DNA of 64,000 nucleotides from contig NZ_CP109132.1 in assembly GCF_035918015.1 (NCBI RefSeq), forward strand, positions 6,944,001-7,008,000. Direction: 5' to 3'. The position numbers were made by a program, and so were the translations under genes. Shown here piece after piece: positions 26,220-34,771 of the stretch. The notes beneath the pieces are model-generated. The model was not told where the DNA came from and ran no database searches. It was given only the letters and a program-made list of their open reading frames with translations. This DNA is from Streptomyces sp. NBC_01754. Lineage in GTDB: Bacteria; Actinomycetota; Actinomycetes; Streptomycetales; Streptomycetaceae. The number at the start of each line of letters is the position of its first letter. Positions within the stretch are counted from its first letter, which is position 1.

Positions 26220-27239
26220 ATGGCGCGCCAGGCACAGCCCGCGCTCCCGCCCCCTTCGGGGCGGCGGCCCACCGTCCTGGTGCTGCGCGCCCTGGGCCTC
26301 GGTGACCTGCTGGCCGGGGTTCCGGCGCTCCGGGGGGTGCGGCAGGCGTTCCCCGACCACGAGACGGTGCTCGCCGCGCCCGCCTCCCTCGGGCCCGCGG
26401 TACGGGCGACGGGGGCCGTCGACGCGCACTTCCCGACCGAGGAGAACGGCCGCCGGGTCCCCCCGCTCGGCCACTGGCGGGGTGCCGCGCCGGACATCGC
26501 CGTCGACCTGCACGGCAACGGCCCTGAGAGCCATGACGCCCTCGCCGAGCTGTCACCCGGCCGGCTCCTCTCCTACGCACACCCCGAGCCCGGTCACCCC
26601 TCGCCGCCGCGCTGGCGGGCCACCGAACACGAACGGCTGCGCTGGTGCCGCCTGCTCGAGGCCCACGGGATCCCGGCCGACCCCGGCGACGTACGGATCG
26701 CGCCCCCCGCCCTCCCGTCGCCGGCCCCGGGAGCCGTCGTGCTGCACCCGGGCGCCGACTCAGCGGCCCGCCGCTGGCCTGCCCGGCGCTACGCCGTCGT
26801 CGCCGAGGGCCTGCGGGCCGCCGGCCGGAGAGTCGTCGTCACCGGAGGGCCGGGCGAGGCGGCCCTCTGCGCCGAGGTGGCGCGAGGCGCGGGACTGGAG
26901 CCGGGAGACGTCTTCGCCGGCACCCTGCCCTTCGACCGCCTGTCCGCGCTCGTCGCCGGAGCCGCGCTCCTCGTCAGCGGTGACACGGGCCCCGCCCACC
27001 TGGCCTTCGCCCACGGCACGCCGTCGGTCACCCTCTTCGGCCCCGTCGCCCCCGCGCTGTGGGGGCCGCCCCCGGGCCGCCGCCACACCGTGCTGTGGCA
27101 CCCGGGACCGCCGGGAGACCCGCACGCGGCCGAACCGGACCCGCTGCTGCTGAGGCTCGACGCCCCCCGGGTGCTGGAGCGGGCACTCGGCACGCTGCGG
27201 CACGGCACCACCACGAAGGACGTGACCGCGCATGCCTGA
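26220..27239 (+). CDS. Family 9 glycosyltransferase (heptosyltransferase-like), second copy
   Basis: GT-B glycosyltransferase, 339 residues, six bases after hldE. Seen: VLVLRALGLGDLLAGVPALRGVRQAFP (GT9 N-terminal motif), DIAVDLHGNGPESHDAL, VLHPGADSAARRWPARRYAVVA and VSGDTGPAHLAFAHGTPSVTLFGP. The D-TGPAHLA donor motif is more canonical here than in the 20914 paralogue. Two GT9 genes plus the ADP-heptose pathway suggest at least two heptose additions. The product shares no obvious acceptor clue. Confidence 0.87.
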   Translation: MARQAQPALPPPSGRRPTVLVLRALGLGDLLAGVPALRGVRQAFPDHETVLAAPASLGPAVRATGAVDAHFPTEENGRRVPPLGHWRGAAPDIAVDLHGNGPESHDALAELSPGRLLSYAHPEPGHPSPPRWRATEHERLRWCRLLEAHGIPADPGDVRIAPPALPSPAPGAVVLHPGADSAARRWPARRYAVVAEGLRAAGRRVVVTGGPGEAALCAEVARGAGLEPGDVFAGTLPFDRLSALVAGAALLVSGDTGPAHLAFAHGTPSVTLFGPVAPALWGPPPGRRHTVLWHPGPPGDPHAAEPDPLLLRLDAPRVLERALGTLRHGTTTKDVTAHA

Positions 27240-28140
27240 CAGCCGCCGTGCGGACGGGCCGGACGGCCGGACCACGGTCGTGGTCATCACCCGCAACCGC
27301 CGGGAGAGCCTGCTGCGTACCCTGGACCATCTGGCCGCGCTGCCGGAGCGGCCGCCCGTCATCGTGGTGGACAACGGCTCGACGGACGGCACGGTGGACG
27401 CGGTGCGCGCGCATCCGTCCGGGGCCCGGCTGCTGGTCCCCGGACGCAACACCGGAGCCGTCGGGCGGAACCTGGCGGTACGTCAGGCCTCGACGCCGTA
27501 CGTCGCCTTCAGCGACGACGACTCCTGGTGGGAGCCCGGCTCCCTGAAGGCGGCGGCGGCGCTCTTCGACACCCACCCCCGGCTCGGCCTGCTGGCGGCC
27601 CGGACGGTGGTGGAGCCCGACGGGGCGGACGACCGGATCAACGCCCCGCTCGCGCACTCACCGCTGCCGAACCGGGCGGACCTGCCCGGCACACCGGTGC
27701 TCGGGTTCCTCGGCTGCGCGGCGACGGTGCGCCGGTCGGCGTTCCTGGCGGCCGGCGGCTACCACCCGCTCCTCTTCTTCGGGGCCGAGGAGACCCTGCT
27801 CGCCTACGACCTGACGGCCGCCGGCTGGGGGGTCGTGTACGAGCCGTCCCTGGTCGCGCACCACGGCCCGGACCCGGAGCCACGGCCGGGCAGGACGGTC
27901 GCCCTCCGCCGTAACGCCTTGCTGACGGCCTGGCTCCGCCGGCCCCTGCCGGTCGCCCTGCGGGAGACCGCCGGACTGCTGGCCGAGTGGGCGCACGGCG
28001 AGCCGGACGCGGGGCCGGCCCTGCGCGAGGCCCTGGTCAGGATGCCCGCGGCGGTACGGCGGCGCCGCCCGCTCCCCGCGTGGGTGGAGGCACAGATCGG
28101 ACTGCTGGAGAAGGACGTACGGGGAGGACCGGACCGATGA
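27232..28140 (+). CDS. Family 2 glycosyltransferase, tandem copy 1
   Basis: GT-A glycosyltransferase, 302 residues, overlapping the GT9 gene by eight bases. Seen: TTVVVITRNRRESLLRTLDHL, VVDNGSTDGTVDAV, NLAVRQASTPYVAFSDDDSWWEPGSL (metal-binding DDD), and LFFGAEETLLAYDLTAAGW with the ED-type catalytic region. It lacks membrane helices. It is clearly paralogous to the next gene, with the same motif order and spacing, so the two arose by duplication. Confidence 0.85.
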   Translation: MPDSRRADGPDGRTTVVVITRNRRESLLRTLDHLAALPERPPVIVVDNGSTDGTVDAVRAHPSGARLLVPGRNTGAVGRNLAVRQASTPYVAFSDDDSWWEPGSLKAAAALFDTHPRLGLLAARTVVEPDGADDRINAPLAHSPLPNRADLPGTPVLGFLGCAATVRRSAFLAAGGYHPLLFFGAEETLLAYDLTAAGWGVVYEPSLVAHHGPDPEPRPGRTVALRRNALLTAWLRRPLPVALRETAGLLAEWAHGEPDAGPALREALVRMPAAVRRRRPLPAWVEAQIGLLEKDVRGGPDR

Positions 28141-29054
28141 CCACCGACGCGCCCACCGGACCCGACCCACGCACCACGGTGGTGATCATCACCCGCGACC
28201 GCCGCCACGAACTGACGCGCACCCTCCGGCTGGTGACACGACTGCCCGAGCGCCCGCCCGTCATCGTGACGGACAACGGGTCGCGGGACGGCACGGCCCG
28301 GGCCGTGGCCCGGGACTTCCCCGACGTCCTGCTGCTCACCCCGGGAACGAACCTCGGGGCGGTCGGCCGCAACCTCGCGGTACGCCACGTCCGCACCCCG
28401 TACGTGGCGTTCTGCGACGACGACACATGGTGGGAGCCGGGCTCGCTGCGCACCGCCGCCGACCGGCTGGACGCGCACCCCCGGCTCGCCGCGGTGACGG
28501 CGCGGATCGTCGTCGAGCCGGCCGGCGAGGACGATCCCGTGGTGGCCGAACTCCGCGACTCCCCGCTCACCGGCCCCGACTGGCTTCCCGGTCCGGCCAT
28601 CGGTTCCTTCCTCGCCGCCGCGACGGTGATCAGGACGCGCGCCTTCCGCGACGCGGGCGGTTTCCATCCCGGGATCTGGCTCGGCGGCGAGGAGGAACTC
28701 CTGGCCACGGACCTGATGCGGTCGGGCTGGTGGATGGCGTACCTGCCCGAGGCCGTCATCCACCACGCGGCCTCCGAGATCCGTGACAGCACGGCCCGGA
28801 GGGTGACCGGACTGCGCAACACGCTGTGGTTCACCTGGCTCAGACGCCCGGCCGGACCGGCGGTGCGGCGCACCCTCCACCTGCTGCGCACGGTCCCGAG
28901 GGACCTGGCCTCGGTGCGGGCCTTCGGCCAGGCGGTACGGGGGCTGCCCTGGGTACTGCGGCAGCGGTGGCCCGTGCCGCCGGCCGTCGAGGCCCGGCTG
29001 GCGGCCCTGGAGAGGGCCCAGCGGCGGGGGAGCGCACGACGTTACGTGGGGTGA
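28137..29054 (+). CDS. Family 2 glycosyltransferase, tandem copy 2
   Basis: GT-A glycosyltransferase, 305 residues, starting in the stop of copy 1 (ATGA). Seen: TTVVIITRDRRHELTRTLRLV, VTDNGSRDGT, NLAVRHVRTPYVAFCDDDTWWEPGSL and IWLGGEEELLATDLMRSGWWMAYL. The near-identical motif spacing with the preceding gene shows tandem duplication with later divergence. It is the last gene of the glycan operon; a strong hairpin region follows. Confidence 0.85.
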   Translation: MTTDAPTGPDPRTTVVIITRDRRHELTRTLRLVTRLPERPPVIVTDNGSRDGTARAVARDFPDVLLLTPGTNLGAVGRNLAVRHVRTPYVAFCDDDTWWEPGSLRTAADRLDAHPRLAAVTARIVVEPAGEDDPVVAELRDSPLTGPDWLPGPAIGSFLAAATVIRTRAFRDAGGFHPGIWLGGEEELLATDLMRSGWWMAYLPEAVIHHAASEIRDSTARRVTGLRNTLWFTWLRRPAGPAVRRTLHLLRTVPRDLASVRAFGQAVRGLPWVLRQRWPVPPAVEARLAALERAQRRGSARRYVG

Positions 29055-29106
29055 CGACCGGCGGCGGCTCCGTGCCGGCGGTTCCGGGCGCGGGCCGCGG
29101 GGGGCG

Positions 29107-29140
29107 GCCGCCGGGGCGCGGGCGCCCCGCCCCCGGCGGC
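29107..29140. terminator. GC-rich terminator region between convergent genes
   Basis: Two alternative stems are possible: GCCGCCGGGG (29107-29116) with CCCCGGCGGC (29131-29140), and an inner GGGGCGC-GG-GCGCCCC (29113-29128). It lies between the ends of the glycan operon (29054) and the DUF5709 gene (29154), so a bidirectional terminator is likely. Confidence 0.6.
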
Positions 29141-29153
29141 GGGGCCGCCACGA

Positions 29154-29615
29154 TCAGGCCCCGTCGTCCTCGTCCTGGATGTGTACCGCGGCCTCCTCCG
29201 CGGACGCCGCGCCCCCGTCGACACCCACGTCGCGCCCCAGCACCCGGTTGTGGCGCTGGTCGCCCGGTTCCTCGGTGGGGGCGACGCGTCCGGCCCGCTC
29301 GTCACCGGCCTCCTCCTCCGAGGGGCCGTTGCTCTCCGGCTCCTCACCCGTGCCGGCCGGCTCGAAGGGGTCCTGCTCCGGCTGCTCCTGGGCCAGCCGC
29401 CGGTCGAGGGACTCGCCCTCGCGCTGCTCCTCGCCGGTCGTGCCGTACTTCGACACACCCAGGGGCTTCTCCGGCGGGGAGTAGCCGGTGTCCAGGATGT
29501 CGTCGAGGTCCGGCTCGTCGATCACGTTCTCCGGATCGAGATCGTCCGTCGGCCGGTTGGCCACGTCCGAACCATCCGGCTGGTACACGTCGTCACCGCG
29601 TCCTTCTCCGGACAT
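29154..29615 (-). CDS. Acidic DUF5709-type actinobacterial protein
   Basis: Small, very acidic cytosolic protein of 153 residues, starting at the ATG at 29615 after GAGGGAAGGA. It matches, from memory, the actinobacterial DUF5709 family: GDDVYQPDGSDV, the repeated DLDPENVIDEPDLDDILDTGYSPPEKPLGVSKYGTTGEEQREGESLDRRLAQE core at residues 9-80, then a Glu/Gly-rich, probably disordered tail. No enzymatic motif, signal peptide or membrane segment is visible. Function is unknown; similar proteins are widespread single-copy genes in Streptomyces, so it is probably not part of the glycan operon. Confidence 0.8.
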   Translation of the reverse strand: MSGEGRGDDVYQPDGSDVANRPTDDLDPENVIDEPDLDDILDTGYSPPEKPLGVSKYGTTGEEQREGESLDRRLAQEQPEQDPFEPAGTGEEPESNGPSEEEAGDERAGRVAPTEEPGDQRHNRVLGRDVGVDGGAASAEEAAVHIQDEDDGA

Positions 29616-29986
29616 GTGCCTGTTCCTTCCCTCGAGGTATGCCGTGCCCGCCGCCGCCCGCACGTACGGACCGTGCGACGTCGCCGCTCTCCTGCCCACG
29701 CGAGCGCAGGTCAGTGATGCGCGAAGCCGCTTTCCGCAGACGGCCCGTCCGGTCCTCCCCGGCACGACGGCGTGACTGCTGGGCGGAGCAGAAGACCTGG
29801 TCAGCGCCGTCGTGGCCACCGCCCGACGGCCCCGGCAGCTTATGGCCGATGCCGGGCCGGTGCGACCGCGAAACGCCGTACGCCCACCGGACCGGGCCGG
29901 ACCGGCCCTGGGACCGGAGCGGCCCGGACCGGCGACGCGGACGGCACCGGCGCTGACGGCGGAGAGCGCTGCGGCGCCGGTCCTGA
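29616..29986. other. 371-base region without a gene
   Basis: Between the DUF5709 gene start and the end of the MFS gene, both on the minus strand. It should hold the DUF5709 promoter. It contains several CCGGACCGG/GGACCGG repeats at about 29890-29940, of a kind common by chance at this composition. Small open frames lack ribosome binding sites. I see no RNA gene. Confidence 0.5.
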
Positions 29987-31189
29987 TCACCTCGGCGCCG
30001 CACGGTCCCCGGGCACGTCGGCGGTCGTGGGCGAGACGGTGAAGAAGGCCAGGGCCGCGAGGACCGCGACCCCCGCCGCGAGGAGCAGACCGCCCGGCAG
30101 GGACCAGGTCACGAGCGGCCCGGCGACCGCCGCCCCCAGGGCGAATCCGGTGATCTTCAAGCTGGCGCCGGTGGTGAAGATCTGGCCGCGCAGGTGCTCC
30201 GGAGCCTCCCGATGGCGGACGGCGAACAACGCGGCCAGCTGGGGGCCTTCACCGATCCCCGCGACGAGCACGGCCACCACGAGCGCGACGGGCCGTCCGC
30301 ACGCGGCCAGTGCCGGCGCGGCGGCCTGGACGAGCGCACCGGCCCAGATGATCGTGTCGGGCGCGAGCGCACGCGGGAACCGGGCGAGCAGGGCGTTGGC
30401 CACCAGGGCGGAGACCGCCGTGCAGGAGAGCAGCAACGCGCCCCGGCCGGCTCCCCCCAGGACCCGCTCGCCCAGGAGGGGTACGCACACCGTCAGCATG
30501 CCCACGGCGACACAGGAGAGGACCGAGGTGAGGGTCGCCCGGGCCAGCGCCGGTCTTCCGACGAGCACCCGCATTCCGGCGGCGACGTCGCCGATCACCG
30601 ATGTCGGCCCGGCTGCCCGCGCCCGGCCGGGACGGGCGGGGAGCAACCACGCGGCGGGCAGTGCCAGGCCGATGAGCACCATGGAGACCACCACGGCCGT
30701 CGGGGCTCCCAGGGCCTCCGCCACGACGCCGGCGAGAGCCGGACCGGCCAGACTCGCCACGCTGAACGTCATGGCGTCGACCGCGTTCGCCCGGGGGAGG
30801 CGGTCGCCCGGCACCACGTGGGGGAGCTGGGCCGTCCAGCCGCCCGACAGAGCCGGCCCCAGCAGCCCCGTCGACACGGCGATCAGGAGGGTGACCGAGA
30901 ACGGCGACCGGCCGAGCCCCATGAGAATCGTTCCCAGACCCGCCGCATACAGAAGGAGCGCCCCGGCCAGCAGGCGCCCCGGCCGCGCCACCCGGTCGAG
31001 GAGCGCCCCGAGCACCGGCCCTCCCACGGCGGCGGAGACCGTGATGCCCGCGAGCAGCGACGACGCGTCGGTGGCCGACCCGGCCAGGGCGAACCCGGCC
31101 AGCATGAGCGCCGGTCCCGACATCTCGTCCCCGGCACGGGCTGCCACCGTGCCGGTGAGGTAGAAGTTGAGCGAGTAACGCCTTCTCAT
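29987..31189 (-). CDS. MFS transporter divergent from a CGNR-type regulator
   Basis: Major facilitator protein, about 400 residues, 12 hydrophobic segments. The ATG at 31189 gives MRRRYSLNFYLTGTVAARAGDEM, a good helix-1 start; a further upstream ATG would run into the divergent promoter. Seen: GALLDRVARPGRLLAGALLL after helix 2 and REAPEHLRGQIFTTGASLKITGFALG near helix 10-11, typical of actinobacterial exporters. It forms a divergent pair with the regulator at 31246, 56 bases away, sharing a GTTAC-GTAAC dyad. Efflux of a compound sensed by that regulator is the simplest reading. Confidence 0.85.
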   Translation of the reverse strand: MRRRYSLNFYLTGTVAARAGDEMSGPALMLAGFALAGSATDASSLLAGITVSAAVGGPVLGALLDRVARPGRLLAGALLLYAAGLGTILMGLGRSPFSVTLLIAVSTGLLGPALSGGWTAQLPHVVPGDRLPRANAVDAMTFSVASLAGPALAGVVAEALGAPTAVVVSMVLIGLALPAAWLLPARPGRARAAGPTSVIGDVAAGMRVLVGRPALARATLTSVLSCVAVGMLTVCVPLLGERVLGGAGRGALLLSCTAVSALVANALLARFPRALAPDTIIWAGALVQAAAPALAACGRPVALVVAVLVAGIGEGPQLAALFAVRHREAPEHLRGQIFTTGASLKITGFALGAAVAGPLVTWSLPGGLLLAAGVAVLAALAFFTVSPTTADVPGDRAAPR

Positions 31190-31198
31190 CCGCGAGAC

Positions 31199-31212
31199 GT
31201 TACGGAGGTAAC
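31199..31212. promoter_or_regulatory. GTTAC-N4-GTAAC operator candidate
   Basis: The perfect dyad GTTACGGAGGTAAC lies in the 56-base divergent gap between the MFS start (31189) and the regulator start (31246). Extra half-sites GTAAC (31175-31179, inside the MFS gene start) and GTTAC (31232-31236) flank it. The AT-rich dyad stands out from its surroundings and is well placed for a CGNR regulator controlling both genes. Confidence 0.6.
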
Positions 31213-31245
31213 TCAAAACTCTGCAACAAGCGTTACATTCGACAG

Positions 31246-31824
31246 GTGCCCTCACACAGCGACGACTGGTCCACCCGGCATTCCGTGCTGGCCACGGCCC
31301 GGCGGGCCGCCGCCCTGATCAACGCCCTCACCGACGGCCTCCCCGACCCGGCCGGCGTCGCCGACGTACTCCGCGCGTACGGTGAGCCGGAACCCATCGT
31401 GCTCACCACCCACGACGTCGCCGGGATGCGCGCCGCCGCCGCCCTGCTGCGGCACGTCTTCGCGGCCGAGCACGCCGATGACGCCGCGTCCGCCCTCAAC
31501 CGCCTCCTGCGGGAACACACCGGGGCGCTGCGTCTGACCTCGCACGGCGGCAGCACCCCCTGGCACCCGCACCTCGACCACGACGACGACGCTTCCTGGG
31601 ACGAGTGGCTCCTCGCCTCGTCCTGCATGGCCCTGACCGTCCTCGTCTGGGACCGACAGCGTCCGCCCGGCAGGATCTGCGCGTCGTCCAGCTGCCAGAA
31701 CGTCTTCATCACCCAGGGCAGCGGTCCGGAACGCCGTTACTGCTCGCGCCGTTGCGCGACCCGCGAACGCGTGGCAGCCCATCGGCGCTCCCGCTTCGCC
31801 GGTCAGCCGGGCGGAGACGGGTAG
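31246..31824 (+). CDS. ABATE-domain / CGNR zinc-finger transcriptional regulator
   Basis: Predicted DNA-binding regulator of 192 residues. The N-terminal two thirds form an ABATE-type ligand domain (ARRAAALINALTDGL, LRHVFAAEHADDAASALNRLL). The C-terminal 45 residues are the CGNR zinc finger: RICASSSCQNVF followed by RRYCSRRCATRERVAAHR, with four cysteines and a CATR in place of the name-giving CGNR. The GTG at 31246 has a weak ribosome binding site; leaderless translation is possible. Divergence from an MFS gene suggests control of efflux. Confidence 0.85.
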   Translation: MPSHSDDWSTRHSVLATARRAAALINALTDGLPDPAGVADVLRAYGEPEPIVLTTHDVAGMRAAAALLRHVFAAEHADDAASALNRLLREHTGALRLTSHGGSTPWHPHLDHDDDASWDEWLLASSCMALTVLVWDRQRPPGRICASSSCQNVFITQGSGPERRYCSRRCATRERVAAHRRSRFAGQPGGDG

Positions 31825-32156
31825 CGGCCCGGAGCCGCGCGACGGCGCCCACTCCTCGAGGAGTCCCGAGGAACAGTCTCCAGGGACGGACGTCCGCCCT
31901 GCCCGGCCGGCCCGGACGGCGCCCACCGATGGGTGCTGCCGATGGAGTGACGGGCCCGTGCGGGCCGTGGCACGGGGCCCCGGCGGCGGCAGGTATACGC
32001 GTGGCCGGGCAGGGGAGCCCCCGCGCAGTCGCGGCGTCGCGCGGTCCCGCCGCACCCCCGGGACACGCGGCCGAACCGGGCGGTCGGACGCGGGCCGGTG
32101 TCATCGCACGCACGGCAGGCCGGTCGGCGACCGGCGACACCTCAGGAGGAGAAGGA
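31825..32156. other. 332-base region upstream of catalase
   Basis: No gene called. It must contain the catalase promoter. I looked for a stress-type (GTTT / GGGTAT) promoter and did not find a convincing one. A strong ribosome binding site (AGGAGGAGAAGG) ends the region. Confidence 0.5.
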
Positions 32157-34328
32157 ATGACGGACAACCGAGAAGCACAGCCGATCCCGGGCACGCCGAA
32201 CAGCGTCCCCCCGTCCATCGAGGAGCCGACCCAGCCGCATGAGCCGCTGCCGCCCAAGCCCGACCAGAGCGGGCCGGAGACGGTCGGCCCCACCGGCCAG
32301 CCCACCGGGAACGACTCCGCGCGCAACGCGCAGAGCGGTACCTACCTGACCACCGCGCAGGGCGCACGGCTGTACGACAGCGACCACTCCCTGAAGGCGG
32401 GCCCCCGCGGACCGGTCCTGCTCCAGGACCACCACCTGCGGGAGAAGATCACCCACTTCGACCACGAGCGCATCCCGGAGCGCGTGGTCCACGCGCGTGG
32501 GGCGGCCGCCCACGGTGTCTTCCGTGGGTACGGGTCCGCGTCGAAGATCTCCAGGGCCGCGTTCCTGGCCAAGGACGTGGAGACGCCGGTCTTCGTCCGG
32601 TTCTCCACCGTGCTCGGCTCCCGCGGCTCGGCCGACACCGTGCGCGACACCCGCGGTTTCGCCACGAAGTTCTACACCGAGGAGGGCGTCTTCGACCTCG
32701 TCGGCAACAACATCCCGGTCTTCTTCATCCAGGACGCGATCAAGTTCCCGGACGTCATCCATGCGGGAAAGCCCCATCCCGACCGCGAGATCCCGCAGGC
32801 GCAGAGCGCCCACGACACGTTCTGGGACTTCGTCACACTGCACTCCGAGGCGACCCACCACACCCTGTGGAACATGTCCGACCGAGGCATCCCCCGCTCG
32901 TACCGCATGATGGAGGGCTTCGGCATCCACACCTTCCGGCTCGTCGACGCCGAAGGCGCCACCACCCTGGTCAAGTTCCACTGGAAGCCCAGGCTCGGGA
33001 TCCACAGCCAGGTCTGGGAAGAGGCCCAGATCGCCTGCGGCGTGGACCCCGACTTCCACCGCCGGGACCTCGCCGACGCCATCGAGGCCGGGGCCTTCCC
33101 GCAGTGGGAGCTCGGCGTCCAGACCTTCCCCGACAACCCCGAGCAGATGTTCCAGGGGATCGACCTGCTGGACCCCACGAAGATCGTTCCGGAGGAGCTG
33201 GCACCGGTCCAGCCGATCGGGCTGATGACACTCGACGCCAACCCGTCGAACTACTTCGCCGAGACCGAGCAGGTCGCCTTCCACGTCGGCAACCTGGTGC
33301 CCGGCATCGACGTCACCAACGACCCGCTGATGCAGGGCCGGCTGTTCAGTTACATCGACACCCAGCTCACCCGGCTCGGCGGCCCCAACTTCCCGCAGCT
33401 GCCGATCAACCGGACCCACGCACCGGTCAACGACATGCTGCGCGACGGCATGCACCAGACCGCGGTCCACCGGGGTGTCGCGCCCTACCGGCCCAACTCC
33501 CTCGACGGCGGCTGCCCCTTCCAGGCGGGCGCGGACACCGGCGCCTTCGTCGAGGTGCCGGCCGAGGTCGCCGCGAGCCGCAAGGTGCGTGAGGCGCCCG
33601 AGTCGTTCGACGACCACTTCAGCCAGCCCCGTCTGTTCTGGCTCAGCATGAGCCCGGTGGAGCGCGAGCACATCGTCGCCGCCTACACCTTCGAACTGGG
33701 CAAGTGCTATGAGCAGGCCGTCAAGGAACGCGGCCTCAAGGTGCTCGCCCGGATCGACGGCCGGCTGTGCGAGCAGGTCGCCGCCGGACTCGGTCTCCCC
33801 GCGCCGCGGCCGGACGGGCCCCTCGCCGACCCGCAGCCCAGCGCCGCCCTGTCGCAGGTCGGACAGACCTGGCCGGTGGACGGACGCGTCATCGGCATCG
33901 TGGCGGACGGGAACGCGGACCTGGACGGGGTCCGCGCGGTGCGCCGAGCGGTCCAGGACAGTGGGATGGTGCCCTTGGTCATCGCCTCCGCCGGAGGCGT
34001 CCTCGACGCGGACGGCGACCCGGTCACCGTGCAGCGCACCTTCGCCACCGCCCGGTCCGTCGAGTTCGACGCCGTCCTGCTCGCCGGAGCCCCCGGTGGC
34101 GCGGGCACGGCCGCCGACCCCCGGCTCCTGGTCCTGCTCAACGAGGCGTTCCGGCACGGCAAGGCGATCGGCGCCTGGGCCGGCGGCGACCAGATGCTGG
34201 CCTCCGCGGGCGTGCCCCAGGGCGCGCCGGGCGTGGTGAACGGCGGCGCGGGCACCGAGGTGCTGGAGCAGGTCACCGGACTCCTCGGCGGGCACCGGGT
34301 CTGGGACCGCTTCCCGGCCACGGCCTGA
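32157..34328 (+). CDS. katE: Large-subunit clade 2 catalase with C-terminal DJ-1/GATase domain
   Basis: Heme catalase, 723 residues, disproportionating H2O2 in the cytosol. The ATG at 32157 follows AGGAGGAGAAGG. Order: Pro-rich N-terminal extension (1-55), catalase core (about 60-560) with catalytic His112 in VVHARGAAAHG, VGNNIPVFFIQDA with the distal asparagine, and RLFSYIDTQ with the heme-ligating tyrosine; then a flavodoxin/DJ-1-like domain (about 575-723) with DGRVIGIVADGNADLDGVRAV and LLAGAPGG. Size and domain layout match E. coli HPII. It is monocistronic, with a very strong terminator after it. Confidence 0.95.
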   Translation: MTDNREAQPIPGTPNSVPPSIEEPTQPHEPLPPKPDQSGPETVGPTGQPTGNDSARNAQSGTYLTTAQGARLYDSDHSLKAGPRGPVLLQDHHLREKITHFDHERIPERVVHARGAAAHGVFRGYGSASKISRAAFLAKDVETPVFVRFSTVLGSRGSADTVRDTRGFATKFYTEEGVFDLVGNNIPVFFIQDAIKFPDVIHAGKPHPDREIPQAQSAHDTFWDFVTLHSEATHHTLWNMSDRGIPRSYRMMEGFGIHTFRLVDAEGATTLVKFHWKPRLGIHSQVWEEAQIACGVDPDFHRRDLADAIEAGAFPQWELGVQTFPDNPEQMFQGIDLLDPTKIVPEELAPVQPIGLMTLDANPSNYFAETEQVAFHVGNLVPGIDVTNDPLMQGRLFSYIDTQLTRLGGPNFPQLPINRTHAPVNDMLRDGMHQTAVHRGVAPYRPNSLDGGCPFQAGADTGAFVEVPAEVAASRKVREAPESFDDHFSQPRLFWLSMSPVEREHIVAAYTFELGKCYEQAVKERGLKVLARIDGRLCEQVAAGLGLPAPRPDGPLADPQPSAALSQVGQTWPVDGRVIGIVADGNADLDGVRAVRRAVQDSGMVPLVIASAGGVLDADGDPVTVQRTFATARSVEFDAVLLAGAPGGAGTAADPRLLVLLNEAFRHGKAIGAWAGGDQMLASAGVPQGAPGVVNGGAGTEVLEQVTGLLGGHRVWDRFPATA

Positions 34329-34360
34329 CCCCACCGCACCGGCCGGGGCGGACGACAGCG

Positions 34361-34410
34361 CGGACGCCGAAGGCGGCGCCGGAGTGATCCGGCGCCGCCT
34401 TCGGCGTCCG
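34361..34410. terminator. Perfect 22-bp stem terminator after katE
   Basis: A perfect 22-bp inverted repeat (34361-34382 and 34389-34410) with a six-base loop AGTGAT lies 32 bases after the catalase stop. No U-run follows, which is usual for Streptomyces. Confidence 0.85.
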
Positions 34411-34617
34411 CGTGAGGGCGCCCGGGCCCCGGCCCTTGCGGCCGTACAGTGCCTGCGGTTACGGTCACCGCCAAGAAGCTGACGCCGCTCGTACCAGGTC
34501 AGAGGGCTGCTGCCCGGCCAGGTGCCCTGTCGGCGCCCGCGGGCGTACCGCTGTGCGGGCGGGTCGTGAACCCCTCGCGTGGTCCGGTTCGCCGCCGGCA
34601 CGAAGGAGGAGCAGGAC

Positions 34618-34758
34618 ATGGACGACCCGCTGCCTCCCACACCGTCCTGGACGGCGGCCCGCCGCCCCCACGGGGACGGCTCCTCGCCCCGCGGACCCGG
34701 GGCGGGCGGCGCGGACGCCTCGGGCATCACTCCGGAGCGGCGCTTACCGGCGGCGTGA
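34618..34758 (+). CDS. Possible 46-residue protein with strong RBS and a TTA codon
   Basis: A short frame starting at the ATG at 34618, eight bases after GAAGGAGGAG, encodes MDDPLPPTPSWTAARRPHG and about 27 more residues rich in Gly, Pro and Arg, ending at TGA 34756-34758. The excellent ribosome binding site argues for translation. Against it: no recognisable domain, and the fourth-from-last codon is TTA (34744-34746), the rare leucine codon that needs the bldA tRNA in Streptomyces. If real, it would be developmentally controlled. No signal peptide or membrane segment is visible. I do not know its function. Confidence 0.4.
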   Translation: MDDPLPPTPSWTAARRPHGDGSSPRGPGAGGADASGITPERRLPAA

Positions 34759-34771
34759 ACCGGCGCCGCCC

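Noticed and set aside
29616..29986. Small genes in the gap before the DUF5709 gene
   Set aside because: Short frames lack ribosome binding sites and show composition expected of noncoding GC-rich DNA.
31825..32156. Stress-sigma promoter for the catalase
   Set aside because: No convincing -35/-10 pair of that type was found by eye.
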